Shown: positions 49,866 through 59,100, numbered from the stretch's first letter. The stretch is DNA of 64,000 bases from Bin87 sp964347975 (GCA_964347975.1 CAYGAY010000004.1:78446-142445), one strand, 5' to 3'. Made by a program: numbers and translations. Notes: generated by a model not told the origin, from the letters alone.

Positions 49866-50561
49866 ATGACAACTGAAGGCGCTGTCAAAGATATTGTCGC
49901 AGTTGACTACGCAGACGAATTTGACCTATCGCATCCGCTGTGGGTCAACATCCGGCCCATCCTGGAATCGGTGGCCGGCAAACTTACCGATGCCGAAATT
50001 GACCAGTGGATTGTCGACCTGTACCGTGCTAACGAAGAACGCGGTTTTTCGCTGGAACTTACTGCTGAGGGGGAGTTGATAATCAATCCTATGGTGAACC
50101 GAGACGGTAGCGTAGCCGAGGGAGCGCTTTTTGTCAGCCTGTTCATCTGGACCGAGGCAAACAATGGTGAAACGCATGGAGCCAATGTCAACATGCGCCT
50201 GCCGGACGGCTCCCGCATTCGCCCCGACGCCCTGTGGCTCTCACCGGAGCAGGTAGCCGCACTACCGCCCGTTTCCTATGGTGGCGCCATCACGGTCTGC
50301 CCCGCCTTCGCCGCAGAAATAATGTCCGGCACCGACCGCTTGCCGCCCCTGCAACGCAAGATGGAACGATACATCGCCAACGGGGCGCAATTGGGCTGGC
50401 TGATTGATCCCTACCGTCGCCGGGTGTACGTCTATCGCCCCGGTGTGGATGTTGAAGCGCTGGAAGACCCGGAGACCGTCAGCGGCGACCCGATACTCCC
50501 GGGTTTCGTGTTTGAGGTGCGCCGGCGGATTTTCGCGCTGCACGAAGCCGCTGCGGGATAG
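49866..50561 (+). CDS. Uma2 family endonuclease, tandem copy 3
   Basis: A 231-residue paralogue. It begins MTTEGAVKDIVAVDYADEFDL and its central section (about residues 75-110, VNRDGSVAEGALFVSLFIWTEANNGETHGANV) differs from every other copy. The C-terminal half from VAEIMS-like AAEIMSGTDRLPPL on is nearly the same as in copies 4 and 5. The metal site is intact. It follows copy 2 by five bases. Confidence 0.9.
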   Translation: MTTEGAVKDIVAVDYADEFDLSHPLWVNIRPILESVAGKLTDAEIDQWIVDLYRANEERGFSLELTAEGELIINPMVNRDGSVAEGALFVSLFIWTEANNGETHGANVNMRLPDGSRIRPDALWLSPEQVAALPPVSYGGAITVCPAFAAEIMSGTDRLPPLQRKMERYIANGAQLGWLIDPYRRRVYVYRPGVDVEALEDPETVSGDPILPGFVFEVRRRIFALHEAAAG

Positions 50562-50566
50562 ACGCC

Positions 50567-51259
50567 ATGGCAACCGACGCCGCCCTCAAAGATATTGCCC
50601 CTGTTGACGACGCTGACGAGTTCGCCCTGCCGCATCCCCTGTCGGTGAACATCCGGCCTATCCTGGAATCCGTGACCGGCAAACTTGCCGATGACGAGAT
50701 TGACCAGTGGTTCATTGAACTCGCCAAAGCCAATGAAGGGCGCGGTTTCTACCTGGAACTGACCGGCAAAGGGGAGTTGGTAATCAATCCCATGGTGAAC
50801 TTACACAGCGGTGTCGCCGAAGCGGAGGGCATCACTGACTTGATGATTTGGCGCCGGAAACACGGCGGTCTTATACTTAGTTCGCGCACGATTGTCCGGT
50901 TGCCCGACGGCGCGCGCGCCGAGCCGGACCTGTCCTGGCTGTCGCCGGAGCAGGTAGCGGGGCTCGGGCCCGTTTTGCCCCGCACCGTCACCGTCTGCCC
51001 GGTCTTTGTCGGCGAGATAATGTCCGAAACCGACCGCTTGCCGCCCCTGCAACGCAAGATGGAACGATACATCGCCAACGGGGCGCAATTGGGCTGGCTG
51101 ATTGATCCCTACCGTCGCCGGGTGTACGTCTATCGCCCCGGTGTGGATGTTGAAGCGCTGGAAGACCCGGAGACCGTCAGCGGCGACCCGATACTCCCGG
51201 GTTTCGTGTTTGAGGTGCGCCGGCGGATTTTCGCGCTGCACGAAGCCGCTGAGGGATAG
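50567..51259 (+). CDS. Uma2 family endonuclease, tandem copy 4
   Basis: A 230-residue paralogue starting MATDAALKDIAPVDDADEFAL. The central part differs (HSGVAEAEGITDLMIWRRKHGGLILSS), and the first acid is in RAEPDLSWLSPEQ rather than RPDALW. The second acid and Lys are in VGEIMSETDRLPPL and QRKMERY. The last 200 bases and the junction to copy 5 repeat the 3/4 junction almost exactly, so this unit looks duplicated as a whole at a period of 698 bases. Confidence 0.9.
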   Translation: MATDAALKDIAPVDDADEFALPHPLSVNIRPILESVTGKLADDEIDQWFIELAKANEGRGFYLELTGKGELVINPMVNLHSGVAEAEGITDLMIWRRKHGGLILSSRTIVRLPDGARAEPDLSWLSPEQVAGLGPVLPRTVTVCPVFVGEIMSETDRLPPLQRKMERYIANGAQLGWLIDPYRRRVYVYRPGVDVEALEDPETVSGDPILPGFVFEVRRRIFALHEAAEG

Positions 51260-51264
51260 ACGCC

Positions 51265-51960
51265 ATGGCAACCGACGCCGCCCTCGAAGATATCGCCGCT
51301 GTTGACGACGCTGACGAGTTCGCCCTGCCGCATCCTCTGTCGGTGAACATCCGACCTATCCTGGAATCCGTGACCGGCAAACTAACTGACGACGAAATCG
51401 ACCAGTGGTTTTTGGGGTTTGCAAAAGCCAACGAAGGGCGTGGATTTTACTTGGAATTAACCGCTGAAGGGGAACTGGTAATCAATCCTATGGTGAACAT
51501 GGATGGAGCGTTTGCCGAAGCTGAATCGACTACAGATTTGACAATTTGGACCAGGGAGCACGGCGGCCGAGTCCCCAGTTCACGGGGGATCGTACGACTC
51601 CCTGATGGTACCCGCACCGAGCCAGACCTGGCGTGGCTGTCGCCGGAGCAGATGGAACAGCTGATGCCAATCACGGCTGACAAGGCCATTACCGTCTGCC
51701 CCGCCTTCGTCGCAGAAATAATGTCCGGCGCCGACCGCTTGCCACCCCTGCAACGCAAGATGGAACGATACATCGCCAACGGGGCGCAATTGGGCTGGCT
51801 GATTGATCCCTACCGTCGCCGGGTGTACGTCTATCGCCCCGGTGTGGATGTTGAAGCGCTGGAAGACCCGGAGACCGTCAGCGGCGACCCAGTATTGCCG
51901 GGTTTCGTGTTTGAGGTACGCAGTCGCATTTTCGCGCTGCACGAAGCCACCGGGCAGTAA
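51265..51960 (+). CDS. Uma2 family endonuclease, tandem copy 5
   Basis: A 231-residue paralogue starting MATDAALEDIAAVDDADEFAL, close to copy 4 at both ends. The central part is again its own (NMDGAFAEAESTTDLTIWTREHGGRVPSS), with RTEPDLAWLSPEQ and VAEIMSGADRLPPL around the active site. The last residues RSRIFALHEATGQ resemble copy 1 more than copy 4, a sign of exchange between copies. It is followed after 15 bases by a 5'-3' exonuclease gene. Confidence 0.9.
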   Translation: MATDAALEDIAAVDDADEFALPHPLSVNIRPILESVTGKLTDDEIDQWFLGFAKANEGRGFYLELTAEGELVINPMVNMDGAFAEAESTTDLTIWTREHGGRVPSSRGIVRLPDGTRTEPDLAWLSPEQMEQLMPITADKAITVCPAFVAEIMSGADRLPPLQRKMERYIANGAQLGWLIDPYRRRVYVYRPGVDVEALEDPETVSGDPVLPGFVFEVRSRIFALHEATGQ

Positions 51961-51975
51961 GTACAGCCTCTCACT

Positions 51976-52860
51976 ATGAAAATTCACCTGGTTGACGGCA
52001 CTTACGAGCTGTTCCGCGCCCACTACTCGCCCCGTCCCGGCCGTTCCACCCCGGATGGGCGGGACATCAAGGCCACCCATGGCCTGGCCCAATCTCTTAT
52101 CGCCCTGCTGGGGCAACCCGAGGCAACGCATGTGGCCGTTGCGTTCGACACGGTAATCCGCTCTTTCCGCAACGACCTGTTCGACGGGTACAAGACGGGT
52201 GACGGCGTCGAGCCGGCGCTGCTGGCGCAATTTCCTCTGGCGGAACAGATCACCGCCGCCCTTGGCCTCACCGTCTGGTCGATGGTCGAATTCGAAGCCG
52301 ACGATGCCATTGCTGCCGCCGCCGTTCGTTTCGCCAATTCATCATCGGTGGAGCAAGTCGTGATGTGTTCTCCGGACAAAGACCTGGCGCAGGTAGTGTC
52401 GGGCGACCGGGTGGTGATGCTGGACCGACGCAAGCGGGAAGTTATCGACGAGGCCGGTGTGACGGCAAAGTTCGGCGTCTCGCCGCCGTCCATACCCGAC
52501 TATCTTGCGTTGGTGGGCGATTCCGCAGATGGCATCCCCGGAATCAGGGGCTGGGGAGCAAAAACCACTGCCGCCGTGCTAACCCGCTACGGGCGTATCG
52601 ACCAAATCCCAAAGGACGCTGGCGATTGGGATCTGAGTGTGCGGGGAGCCGCCAACCTGGTCAAAGCCATGACGGAGCAGTGGGACAACGCCCAACTCTA
52701 CCGCATATTGGCGACGCTCCGGCTGGATGTTCCCCTGCCGGAAACCGAACCGGATCAACTGCGTTGGATGGGCGTCCGGCGGCCGGATTTCGCAGAGCTG
52801 TGCCAGGCCCTGGGCTTGGAATCTCTGCTCAATCGGCTGCCGGAACCTACGCTCGATTAG
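51976..52860 (+). CDS. Stand-alone 5'-3' exonuclease (FEN-like, Pol I N-terminal type)
   Basis: A 294-residue protein like the 5' nuclease domain of DNA polymerase I, without a polymerase domain. It begins MKIHLVDGTYELFRAHYS, with FDTVIRSFRNDLFDGYKTGD as the helical-arch region, EFEADDAIAAAA and CSPDKDLAQVV as acidic metal sites, and YLALVGDSADGIPGIRGWGAKTTAAVL as the helix-3-turn-helix DNA clamp. It probably removes 5' flaps or RNA primers. Being placed right after the Uma2 array it may share the transcript. Its last 4 bases overlap the TPR gene on the other strand. Confidence 0.92.
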   Translation: MKIHLVDGTYELFRAHYSPRPGRSTPDGRDIKATHGLAQSLIALLGQPEATHVAVAFDTVIRSFRNDLFDGYKTGDGVEPALLAQFPLAEQITAALGLTVWSMVEFEADDAIAAAAVRFANSSSVEQVVMCSPDKDLAQVVSGDRVVMLDRRKREVIDEAGVTAKFGVSPPSIPDYLALVGDSADGIPGIRGWGAKTTAAVLTRYGRIDQIPKDAGDWDLSVRGAANLVKAMTEQWDNAQLYRILATLRLDVPLPETEPDQLRWMGVRRPDFAELCQALGLESLLNRLPEPTLD

Positions 52861-54302
52861 CCGCAATCAAACGACGCCGCCAGTCGCTGGAGCTCGGCAG
52901 CGGCTGGCTCAGCCGTGGGCGCCCAGGCGGCCCTCGCCTGCGCCAGCAATCGGCGCGACGCCTCCGGGCTGCCTTGCGCCGCCTCGGCTTCCAGACGCCC
53001 CATCCAATACGTGTCTCGCACCGATGACCGCCGCGACAACCGCTCATCCAGCATTGTTTTGGCTTCGTCATACCGGCCAGCCCGGATGTAGGTTTCCAGC
53101 AGCGTATCCTCGAACACCTCCCGTTGGGCGTGGCTCCCGCCGATGCGCGTCAGCATGGGATAGGTCGGGCCTATCAGGTTGGCGGCCGCGTCGTAGTCGC
53201 CGGCGACGAAAGCCGCCGCGCCCAACGCGATGGGAAGCGTCATCTCGCGGGACAGGTCGTCCCCCTTTGCGCCCTGCGCGGTGAGACGGTCCACTAACTG
53301 ATGAGTGGCTTCCGCGTCCCCCGCGCCCGCGAAGGCGAGAGCGGCGTGACAGTCGCGGAATGCCGCTCCCGGCCCGCTGGCCGCCGGCAAGGCCAGATCT
53401 CGCACCTCGTCCCAGGGCTTACCCGGCTCTTCTCCTGAATAGACCTGCAAACGCCACATCAGCGAAGCAGCGTCCTGCAGGTTCGCCAGGTTACGCGCCT
53501 GCACCCCGGGCCGGATGTGGGTTTCGTACAAGTCGAGGGCTTGGCTGTACCGCCCTTGCGCCAGCTCGAACAACGCCAGGTGCCATGATAGATGGGTGTT
53601 GTAGGAGGCCCTTCGATCAAAGCCATCCAGCCAATCCGCAAGCCACCGCCCGCCGTTCAGAGCATCGCCCTGCTCGAAGTACGAGTGTGTAACCGAGTGG
53701 CAAGCCACCGCGTTCAATGGGTTGCCTTCCAACGAACGCGTTGCCAAGTCCATTGCCTTCTCAGGCTGATTGGTTTCGTGGTGCGCGAAGGAGTACTGGC
53801 CCAGAAACGCCCAATCTTCTCCGTTGGCCGGCGCCACCTTGTGCATCATCGCCATCAGGTGGTTGGGAAAATCGGGGACGCCGGCGCCGAAACAGCCCAG
53901 CATGTAGAGGCGTTGCGCGACCCGCATCGCCAACGTATCGGTGGGGAAATCGTTCAGGTGCTCATGGATCAGGCCGATGGCTTCGGTTCCCTTGCCGTGG
54001 GTGAAACAGTGCATGATGCTGGCGGTCTGCCTTTCTTCCCGTGAGCAGCCGGCCGCAAGCTCGACTCCTCGCTCCGCCATTTCCCGGGCGGCGGGTACGT
54101 TCATCTGCAAGTGCAGGACGTAGGCCAGCGCCACATGGGCCATAGCGAACCCGTCGTCAGCGGCGATTGCTGCCCGTAGCTTCTCTTCCGGCCCGTAATT
54201 TTGGGACAGCACTAAGTCCAGGCCCTCATGGTACGCGTCGGCGGCAGTTGGCGATGAAGTCGTGACAGTGAGTCCACTGCGATTTTTCACCATGGCGCAC
54301 AT
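52857..54302 (-). CDS. TPR-repeat protein, TTC38-like
   Basis: A 481-residue soluble protein built of helical repeats; AYHEGLDLVLSQNYGPEEKLRAAIAADDGFAMAHVALAYVLHLQ is the first pair, and several others follow. It resembles the TTC38 family, common in Chloroflexota and Actinobacteria and of unknown function; it probably acts as a binding scaffold. No signal peptide or membrane segment is present. The start at 54302 (MCAMVKNRSGLTV) has AGGAGGG eight bases upstream; the frame is open for 12 more codons. It is divergent from the cysteine desulfurase gene. Confidence 0.8.
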   Translation of the reverse strand: MCAMVKNRSGLTVTTSSPTAADAYHEGLDLVLSQNYGPEEKLRAAIAADDGFAMAHVALAYVLHLQMNVPAAREMAERGVELAAGCSREERQTASIMHCFTHGKGTEAIGLIHEHLNDFPTDTLAMRVAQRLYMLGCFGAGVPDFPNHLMAMMHKVAPANGEDWAFLGQYSFAHHETNQPEKAMDLATRSLEGNPLNAVACHSVTHSYFEQGDALNGGRWLADWLDGFDRRASYNTHLSWHLALFELAQGRYSQALDLYETHIRPGVQARNLANLQDAASLMWRLQVYSGEEPGKPWDEVRDLALPAASGPGAAFRDCHAALAFAGAGDAEATHQLVDRLTAQGAKGDDLSREMTLPIALGAAAFVAGDYDAAANLIGPTYPMLTRIGGSHAQREVFEDTLLETYIRAGRYDEAKTMLDERLSRRSSVRDTYWMGRLEAEAAQGSPEASRRLLAQARAAWAPTAEPAAAELQRLAASFDCG

Positions 54303-54676
54303 CGGGATGCCCTCCTGAAATGACGAGTATGTACCCACAGATTACCACAACGCCGACACGGATTGCAGACGCTGCCCAACACCGGCCCAGGACAACGCGC
54401 CGGCGCCATTCAACCGATTGCGAAAGCTGAACGCGCCGGCGTAACCGTGTCGTCGGACACGCACTCCCGCTTATGTGGCAGGTCCATAAGCATAGATAAT
54501 TTTGAGTATTCAGAATGTTTTCGCAAAATTGTGTTCTATTCTCACCGAAGTCCGATATAATCTCGGCACATCGCCCTGTGAAGGAGGCAATCCGCCAGTT
54601 TTGCTCGCTCCGACTAGATCCGCCTGCTCTATAATGCGTACGATCGCGCACTGACCCCAGCGATTCGGAGATGCGC
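54303..54676. other. 374-base divergent gap before the cysteine desulfurase
   Basis: The left half is GC-rich with the 11-base block ACGCGCCGGCG or a close form twice (near 54395 and 54430). The right half, from about 54490 to 54570, is AT-rich and contains the promoter listed separately. No RNA gene or ORF is supported. Confidence 0.5.
54534..54561 (+). promoter_or_regulatory. Putative promoter of the cysteine desulfurase
   Basis: A perfect -10 box, TATAAT (54556-54561), has a weak -35 box TTCTAT 16 bases upstream, in an AT-rich stretch. The leader to the ATG at 54677 would be about 110 bases. Confidence 0.45.
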
Positions 54677-55828
54677 ATGAGCGACATTTACCTGGACTAC
54701 AATGCCACCACACCGATCGATCCTTTGGTCGCCGAGGCCATGTTGCCGTACATTCACGGATTGTTCGGGAACCCGTCAAGCGGCCATTCTTTCGGGCAAG
54801 GCGCCCGCGAAGGCGTCAACTGGGCCCGCCGTCAGGTTGCCGACCTGCTTGGATGCTGCCAGGGCGACCTGATATTTACCAGCGGGGGGACCGAGGCCAA
54901 CAACCATGCCATCAAGGGAGTAGCCTGGGCCAACCGCCATCGCGGCAATCACATCATCACTTCTGCCGTCGAGCATCCCGCCGTGACCGAGGTTTGCGAC
55001 TACCTGGAGGGACATGGCTTCCGCGTCACTTACCTGCCGGTGGACGAGTACGGCATGGTTCATCCGCAACAGGTTCAAGAAGCGATCACGCCGGAAACTC
55101 TGCTCGTCACGGTGATGCACGCCAACAACGAAGTAGGTACTATCCAGCCTATTGCCGAGATCGGAGAGATCGCCCACCGCCACGGCGCGCTGATGCACAG
55201 CGACTGCGCCCAATCCATCGGCAAGATTCCGGCAAGGGTGGACGACCTGGGCGTTGATCTGCTCTCCGTGGCCGGGCACAAGCTCTACGCGCCCAAGGGT
55301 ATCGGCGCCTTGTACATTCGCCCCGGCGTTCAGCTGGAAAAGCTGATGCACGGCGCCAACCACGAGCAAAACCGCCGCGCCGGAACGGAAAACGTGATCC
55401 AGATGGTCGGCCTGGCCAAAGCCTGCCAGCTAATCCAGGAAAACTTGACCGACTACGCCCGGCACATGGCTGCGATGCGGAACCGACTTGAAAATGGGAT
55501 TATGGAATCGGGAGTTGATGCCCGCGTGAACGGCCATCTTGAAAAAAGACTGCCCAACACTTCCAGCATAGCCTTTCGTGGGTTGGAAGCCGACCGGATC
55601 CTGGAAAACCTGCCCACCGTCGCGGCCTCGGCCGGGGCGGCCTGCCACAGCGACCAGGTGGAGGTGTCTCACGTGCTGCGAGCAATGAATCTGCCCATCG
55701 AATACGCCATGGGAACCCTCCGCCTTACCGTGGGTCGTTTCACTACAGAAGACGAAATCGACCGGGCATCGGCTGAGATCAACGCAGTGATCGATGCCCG
55801 GTCCGCTGCCCGGGCGGCGGAGAACTGA
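54677..55828 (+). CDS. Cysteine desulfurase (NifS/IscS class V aminotransferase family)
   Basis: A 383-residue PLP enzyme that releases sulfur (or selenium) from cysteine. YLDYNATTPIDPLVAEAM and the block FTSGGTEANNHAIKG are at the start; SVAGHKLYAPKG holds the PLP Lys202; the active Cys323 is in SAGAACHSDQVEVSHVLRAM. In IscS and NifS that loop reads GSACTS; the CHSD form here marks a separate branch. In an organism with two selenoproteins, a role in supplying selenium is possible but unproven. The ATG at 54677 is favoured over one two codons earlier by its GGAG spacing. pepC-like follows after 24 bases. Confidence 0.92.
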   Translation: MSDIYLDYNATTPIDPLVAEAMLPYIHGLFGNPSSGHSFGQGAREGVNWARRQVADLLGCCQGDLIFTSGGTEANNHAIKGVAWANRHRGNHIITSAVEHPAVTEVCDYLEGHGFRVTYLPVDEYGMVHPQQVQEAITPETLLVTVMHANNEVGTIQPIAEIGEIAHRHGALMHSDCAQSIGKIPARVDDLGVDLLSVAGHKLYAPKGIGALYIRPGVQLEKLMHGANHEQNRRAGTENVIQMVGLAKACQLIQENLTDYARHMAAMRNRLENGIMESGVDARVNGHLEKRLPNTSSIAFRGLEADRILENLPTVAASAGAACHSDQVEVSHVLRAMNLPIEYAMGTLRLTVGRFTTEDEIDRASAEINAVIDARSAARAAEN

Positions 55829-55852
55829 ACGCAATAACCAGGGAGATACAAC

Positions 55853-57202
55853 ATGACGACCCAGACCAACCCGGGCGCTCTGAACGCCGAAACCGTCGCC
55901 GGCTTTCAGGATGCTTTCGCATCGCACCCCAACCACCAGTTGATGCAGAACGTGGTCACTCAGCATGACGTGAACGACGTGGCGTTAAACCGCCACATCA
56001 TGTCTGAAGCCACCCACTCTTTTTCCACCGTCCTGGACGAATGGGGCGTCACCAACCAGGCCCGTTCCGGTCGCTGCTGGATGTTCGCCGGCCTTAACCT
56101 GTTTCGGTCGGAAAGCCGGAACCTGCTCAACGTCAAGGAGTTCGAGTTCAGCCAGAGCTACGTGATGTTTTGGGACAAGATGGAAAGGGCCAACTATATC
56201 CTGGAGGCGGTGATAGAGACCGCCGACCGGCCCATCGACGACCGGGTAGTGGCCTGGCTGTTGCACCAGCCTCTGGGCGACGGCGGCCAATGGGATATGT
56301 TCGTCAGCCTGGTGCGTAAGCACGGAGTGGTTCCCAAGAGCGCCATGCCCGAAACGGAGAGTTCCGGCAACTCAATGAGGATGAACGCCGGCCTCAACTA
56401 CCAGGTTCGCCAGGGAGCGCGGAATATCCGGCGCATCTACGGCGAGGAAGGCGGTCTGGACGCCATGCGGGAGGCCAAGCAGGCGGCCCTCCGGTCCATC
56501 TACCAGATCCTGTGCATCCACCTGGGCAACCCGCCGGCGGAGTTCGACTGGCAATGGAAGGACAAGGAAGGCGAGTTCCACCGCGACGGTCAGATGACGC
56601 CGCTGGAGTTTGCCGAAAAATATATTTCCACTCCGATGGAGGAGTACGTCTGCCTGGTCCACGACCCGCGCCAGTCCAGCCCGCCGGGGCGCACCTACAC
56701 CGTGCAGTACCTTGGCAACGTGGTGGACGGCGCCCGCATCAAGTACCTCAACGTGGACATCGAGCTGATGAAGGACATTACGATGCGGATGCTGCTGGAC
56801 GGCAAGCCGGTCTGGATGGGCTGCGACACCGGCAAGCAGATGCACCGGGACAAGGGGGTGTGGGACGCCGAGCTTTTCGACTACGGCAGCGTCTATAACG
56901 CCGATTTTGACATGGACAAGGCGGAGCGGCTGGAGTATCACCAGACCGCCATGACCCACGCTATGCTGTTCACCGGCGTTGACGTGGTGGACGGCAAACC
57001 ACGTCGCTGGCGCGTGGAAAACAGCTGGGACGACAAGGTGGGCGAGAAGGGATTTTTCTTGATGAATGACTCCTGGTTCGCCGAGTACATGTTCGAGATC
57101 GCGGCCCCGAAGAGTTACTTGCCCGAAGAATTGCGGCAAGCGCTGGACCTGGAACCCATAGTGCTTCCGCCCTGGGACCCGATGGGTTCGTTGGCTTGCT
57201 GA
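55853..57202 (+). CDS. pepC: C1B cysteine peptidase (aminopeptidase C / bleomycin hydrolase)
   Basis: A 449-residue papain-fold peptidase. The catalytic Cys75 is in NQARSGRCWMFAGLNLFRS, His369 in TAMTHAMLFTGVDVV and Asn390 in RVENSWDDKVGEKGFFLMNDSWFAEYMFEIA, all as in bleomycin hydrolase. The self-compartmentalised hexamer trims peptides from the N-terminus in the cytoplasm. The usual C-terminal extension that reaches into the active site is present (LDLEPIVLPPWDPMGSLAC). Given the large peptide-type ABC operon in this window, it may help use imported peptides. Confidence 0.94.
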   Translation: MTTQTNPGALNAETVAGFQDAFASHPNHQLMQNVVTQHDVNDVALNRHIMSEATHSFSTVLDEWGVTNQARSGRCWMFAGLNLFRSESRNLLNVKEFEFSQSYVMFWDKMERANYILEAVIETADRPIDDRVVAWLLHQPLGDGGQWDMFVSLVRKHGVVPKSAMPETESSGNSMRMNAGLNYQVRQGARNIRRIYGEEGGLDAMREAKQAALRSIYQILCIHLGNPPAEFDWQWKDKEGEFHRDGQMTPLEFAEKYISTPMEEYVCLVHDPRQSSPPGRTYTVQYLGNVVDGARIKYLNVDIELMKDITMRMLLDGKPVWMGCDTGKQMHRDKGVWDAELFDYGSVYNADFDMDKAERLEYHQTAMTHAMLFTGVDVVDGKPRRWRVENSWDDKVGEKGFFLMNDSWFAEYMFEIAAPKSYLPEELRQALDLEPIVLPPWDPMGSLAC

Positions 57203-57235
57203 GCGCGCCCCGTCCGCTTGCTCAGACGATAAAGA

Positions 57236-57261
57236 GGGGTTGGTTCCGAAGAACCAACCCC
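57236..57261. terminator. Bidirectional terminator-like palindrome
   Basis: A perfect 11-bp inverted repeat, GGGGTTGGTTC with GAACCAACCCC around CGAA, between the convergent peptidase and cupin genes. There is no T-run, so it may be a repeat used as a boundary. Confidence 0.5.
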
Positions 57262-57287
57262 CACCCGCTTCCGGGAATTCGGCGGTT

Positions 57288-58361
57288 TCATCCTTTGAAC
57301 CGCCCGGTCACCGGCTGGTGGCCGGCGTTCTCTTCGTAAGGTTCCTCGCGGTAAAGGGCCATATCCTTTAGCACGGGGATATCCTGGATAGAGAACAGAA
57401 TCGCTCCTTCCGAGGCGTCATTGGCGTGCTCGTGCCAGACCCAGGGGGGCACCACAAAGAAGTCTCCTTCGCTCCAGTCGAACCGCTGCCCGTCAATAAC
57501 GCTGTAGCCTTCTCCCTGGTAAACCTGGTATACGGCACAGCTGGTCTGGCGATGCGCCCGCGTGCGAATGCCCGGGCGGATCATCTGGACCCAGCAGGTC
57601 ATGGTGCGCAGCACCGGGCCGCCGGTCACCGGGTCGCTGAACTCCATCGCGACGTCGTCAAAGGGGCTGGCGTCCACCTCGGCCAGACGTTGCAGGGCCT
57701 CGTAGGTCTTGTCCCACTTGTAATGCCACAGGGGGGAATAGGGAACGCTGGTGTCCTCCCAGGCTGGCCGCAGGGAGCCCGCGGCAAACTTGCGCTCGGA
57801 CTCGGCCACGCCGATGATGGGCTGCTGGTCTTCGGGATATGCCTCGTAGAAGTTAGCGCGAAGATACCGGACCAGCGGCACATCCAAACCGTCCAGCCAG
57901 ATCATCGGCTCGTCGCCTTCGTTGTTGTGGTCGTGCCAGGTCCAAGACGGCGTGAGGACCAAGTCGCCCGGCTCCATGTAGCACTTGTCGCCTTCCACGG
58001 TCGTGTACGCCCCAGCGCCCTTCAGCACCCAGCGGATGGCGGTGGGGGTGTGCCGATGGGCCGGCGCGTTTTCGCCGGGCAGGAGCAGCTGCAGCGCCGC
58101 CGTGATGGTGTGCGTAGTGCCGCGGTCCAGGCCGGGCGTTGCCAACCGCAGCGTGCGCCGCTCCACGTCCCGGTCGGGCGTCACCAGTTCGCCGCTTTTC
58201 AGCACCAGAGGCTCCACTTCGTCCCACCGCCAGAGATAGGGTTCCATGCGCGGCAGGGGTTGGCCCTCGCCCTGCAGCCAGCCTGGTTTGAGCTGGATGC
58301 GGTCGGTGACCTCGAAATACCGTCGTTCTTCGTCGGTGCTTATGGTGTCGGGAATCGACAT
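57288..58361 (-). CDS. Cupin family dioxygenase, gentisate 1,2-dioxygenase-like
   Basis: A 357-residue bicupin. The first cupin (about residues 95-165) has the iron-ligand pattern HRHTPTAIRWVLKGAG and TWHDHNNEGDEP; the second (about 270-340) has AHRQTSCAVYQVYQGEG and WVWHEHAND. This is the layout of gentisate or 1-hydroxy-2-naphthoate dioxygenases, which open aromatic rings using Fe(II) and oxygen. The start at 58361 has AGGAGG upstream. The next gene upstream, on the opposite strand, is a carboxymuconolactone-decarboxylase family gene, so aromatic breakdown is plausible. Confidence 0.88.
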   Translation of the reverse strand: MSIPDTISTDEERRYFEVTDRIQLKPGWLQGEGQPLPRMEPYLWRWDEVEPLVLKSGELVTPDRDVERRTLRLATPGLDRGTTHTITAALQLLLPGENAPAHRHTPTAIRWVLKGAGAYTTVEGDKCYMEPGDLVLTPSWTWHDHNNEGDEPMIWLDGLDVPLVRYLRANFYEAYPEDQQPIIGVAESERKFAAGSLRPAWEDTSVPYSPLWHYKWDKTYEALQRLAEVDASPFDDVAMEFSDPVTGGPVLRTMTCWVQMIRPGIRTRAHRQTSCAVYQVYQGEGYSVIDGQRFDWSEGDFFVVPPWVWHEHANDASEGAILFSIQDIPVLKDMALYREEPYEENAGHQPVTGRFKG

Positions 58362-58539
58362 CGCGTTACCTCCTGGCGTCAAATTAATTGCCGCTATGCC
58401 GCGATTGTAATCTCATTCCCGTTGGATGTCATGCCGTCGCAATTGCAGCGAAAGCAACGTACTGAGTCACACGATGCTACAATCGGCCCGAGGCAGCCGA
58501 TGGCGTCGCCCGCTACCACAAACAGCAAAGAGGTGCATG

Positions 58540-59100
58540 ATGGCCCGACTACCCATTGTTACCCGAGACATGGTGCCTGAAGAGTTTCGCGAAGCCTTTG
58601 ACGAGTTGACCAAGGACACCGGAGGAACCATTACCGGCGGGCCATATTCCATCGCGATCAACAGCCCGGAGATGGCGCGACGCCGCAGCAGCCTGACCAA
58701 CTACCTGCGTTTCGAGAGCGCGTTCTCCAAGCGAATCCAGGAGTTGGCGATCCTGGCCACGGCTCGAGCCTTCGACTGCCCCTACATCTGGAACGCCCAT
58801 GCTCCGGCGGCGCGGCGCGAGGGCGTCAGCGACGCGCTGGTGGACGCCATCCGCGACCGGAAGCCTTTGCCGGACATGGCCGCCGACGAACGGGCCATCG
58901 TCAACTTTTGCAACGAGTTCTACAACAACCACCGGGTTTCGGCGTCAACCTTCCAGATTGCGCTGGAGCAGTTTGGAGCGCAACACTTGGTGGAGATCAC
59001 CGCGCTGATGGGCAACTACGCCCAGACCGCGTTCTTCCTGAACGCTTTCGAGGTTGAGCTTCCCGCGGAGCGAACCGAGCCGGTCTTGCCGGTAGGATAG
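58540..59100 (+). CDS. Carboxymuconolactone decarboxylase family protein
   Basis: A 186-residue helical protein of the CMD/AhpD family. The core SKRIQELAILATARAFDCPYIWNAHAPAARREGVSDALVDAI has the Glu and His residues of the gamma-carboxymuconolactone decarboxylase branch and lacks the CxxC of AhpD peroxidases, so it is unlikely to be an alkylhydroperoxidase. It lies divergent from the cupin dioxygenase. AAAGAGG is 6 bases before the ATG at 58540; an ATG three bases earlier is an alternative. Confidence 0.88.
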   Translation: MARLPIVTRDMVPEEFREAFDELTKDTGGTITGGPYSIAINSPEMARRRSSLTNYLRFESAFSKRIQELAILATARAFDCPYIWNAHAPAARREGVSDALVDAIRDRKPLPDMAADERAIVNFCNEFYNNHRVSASTFQIALEQFGAQHLVEITALMGNYAQTAFFLNAFEVELPAERTEPVLPVG

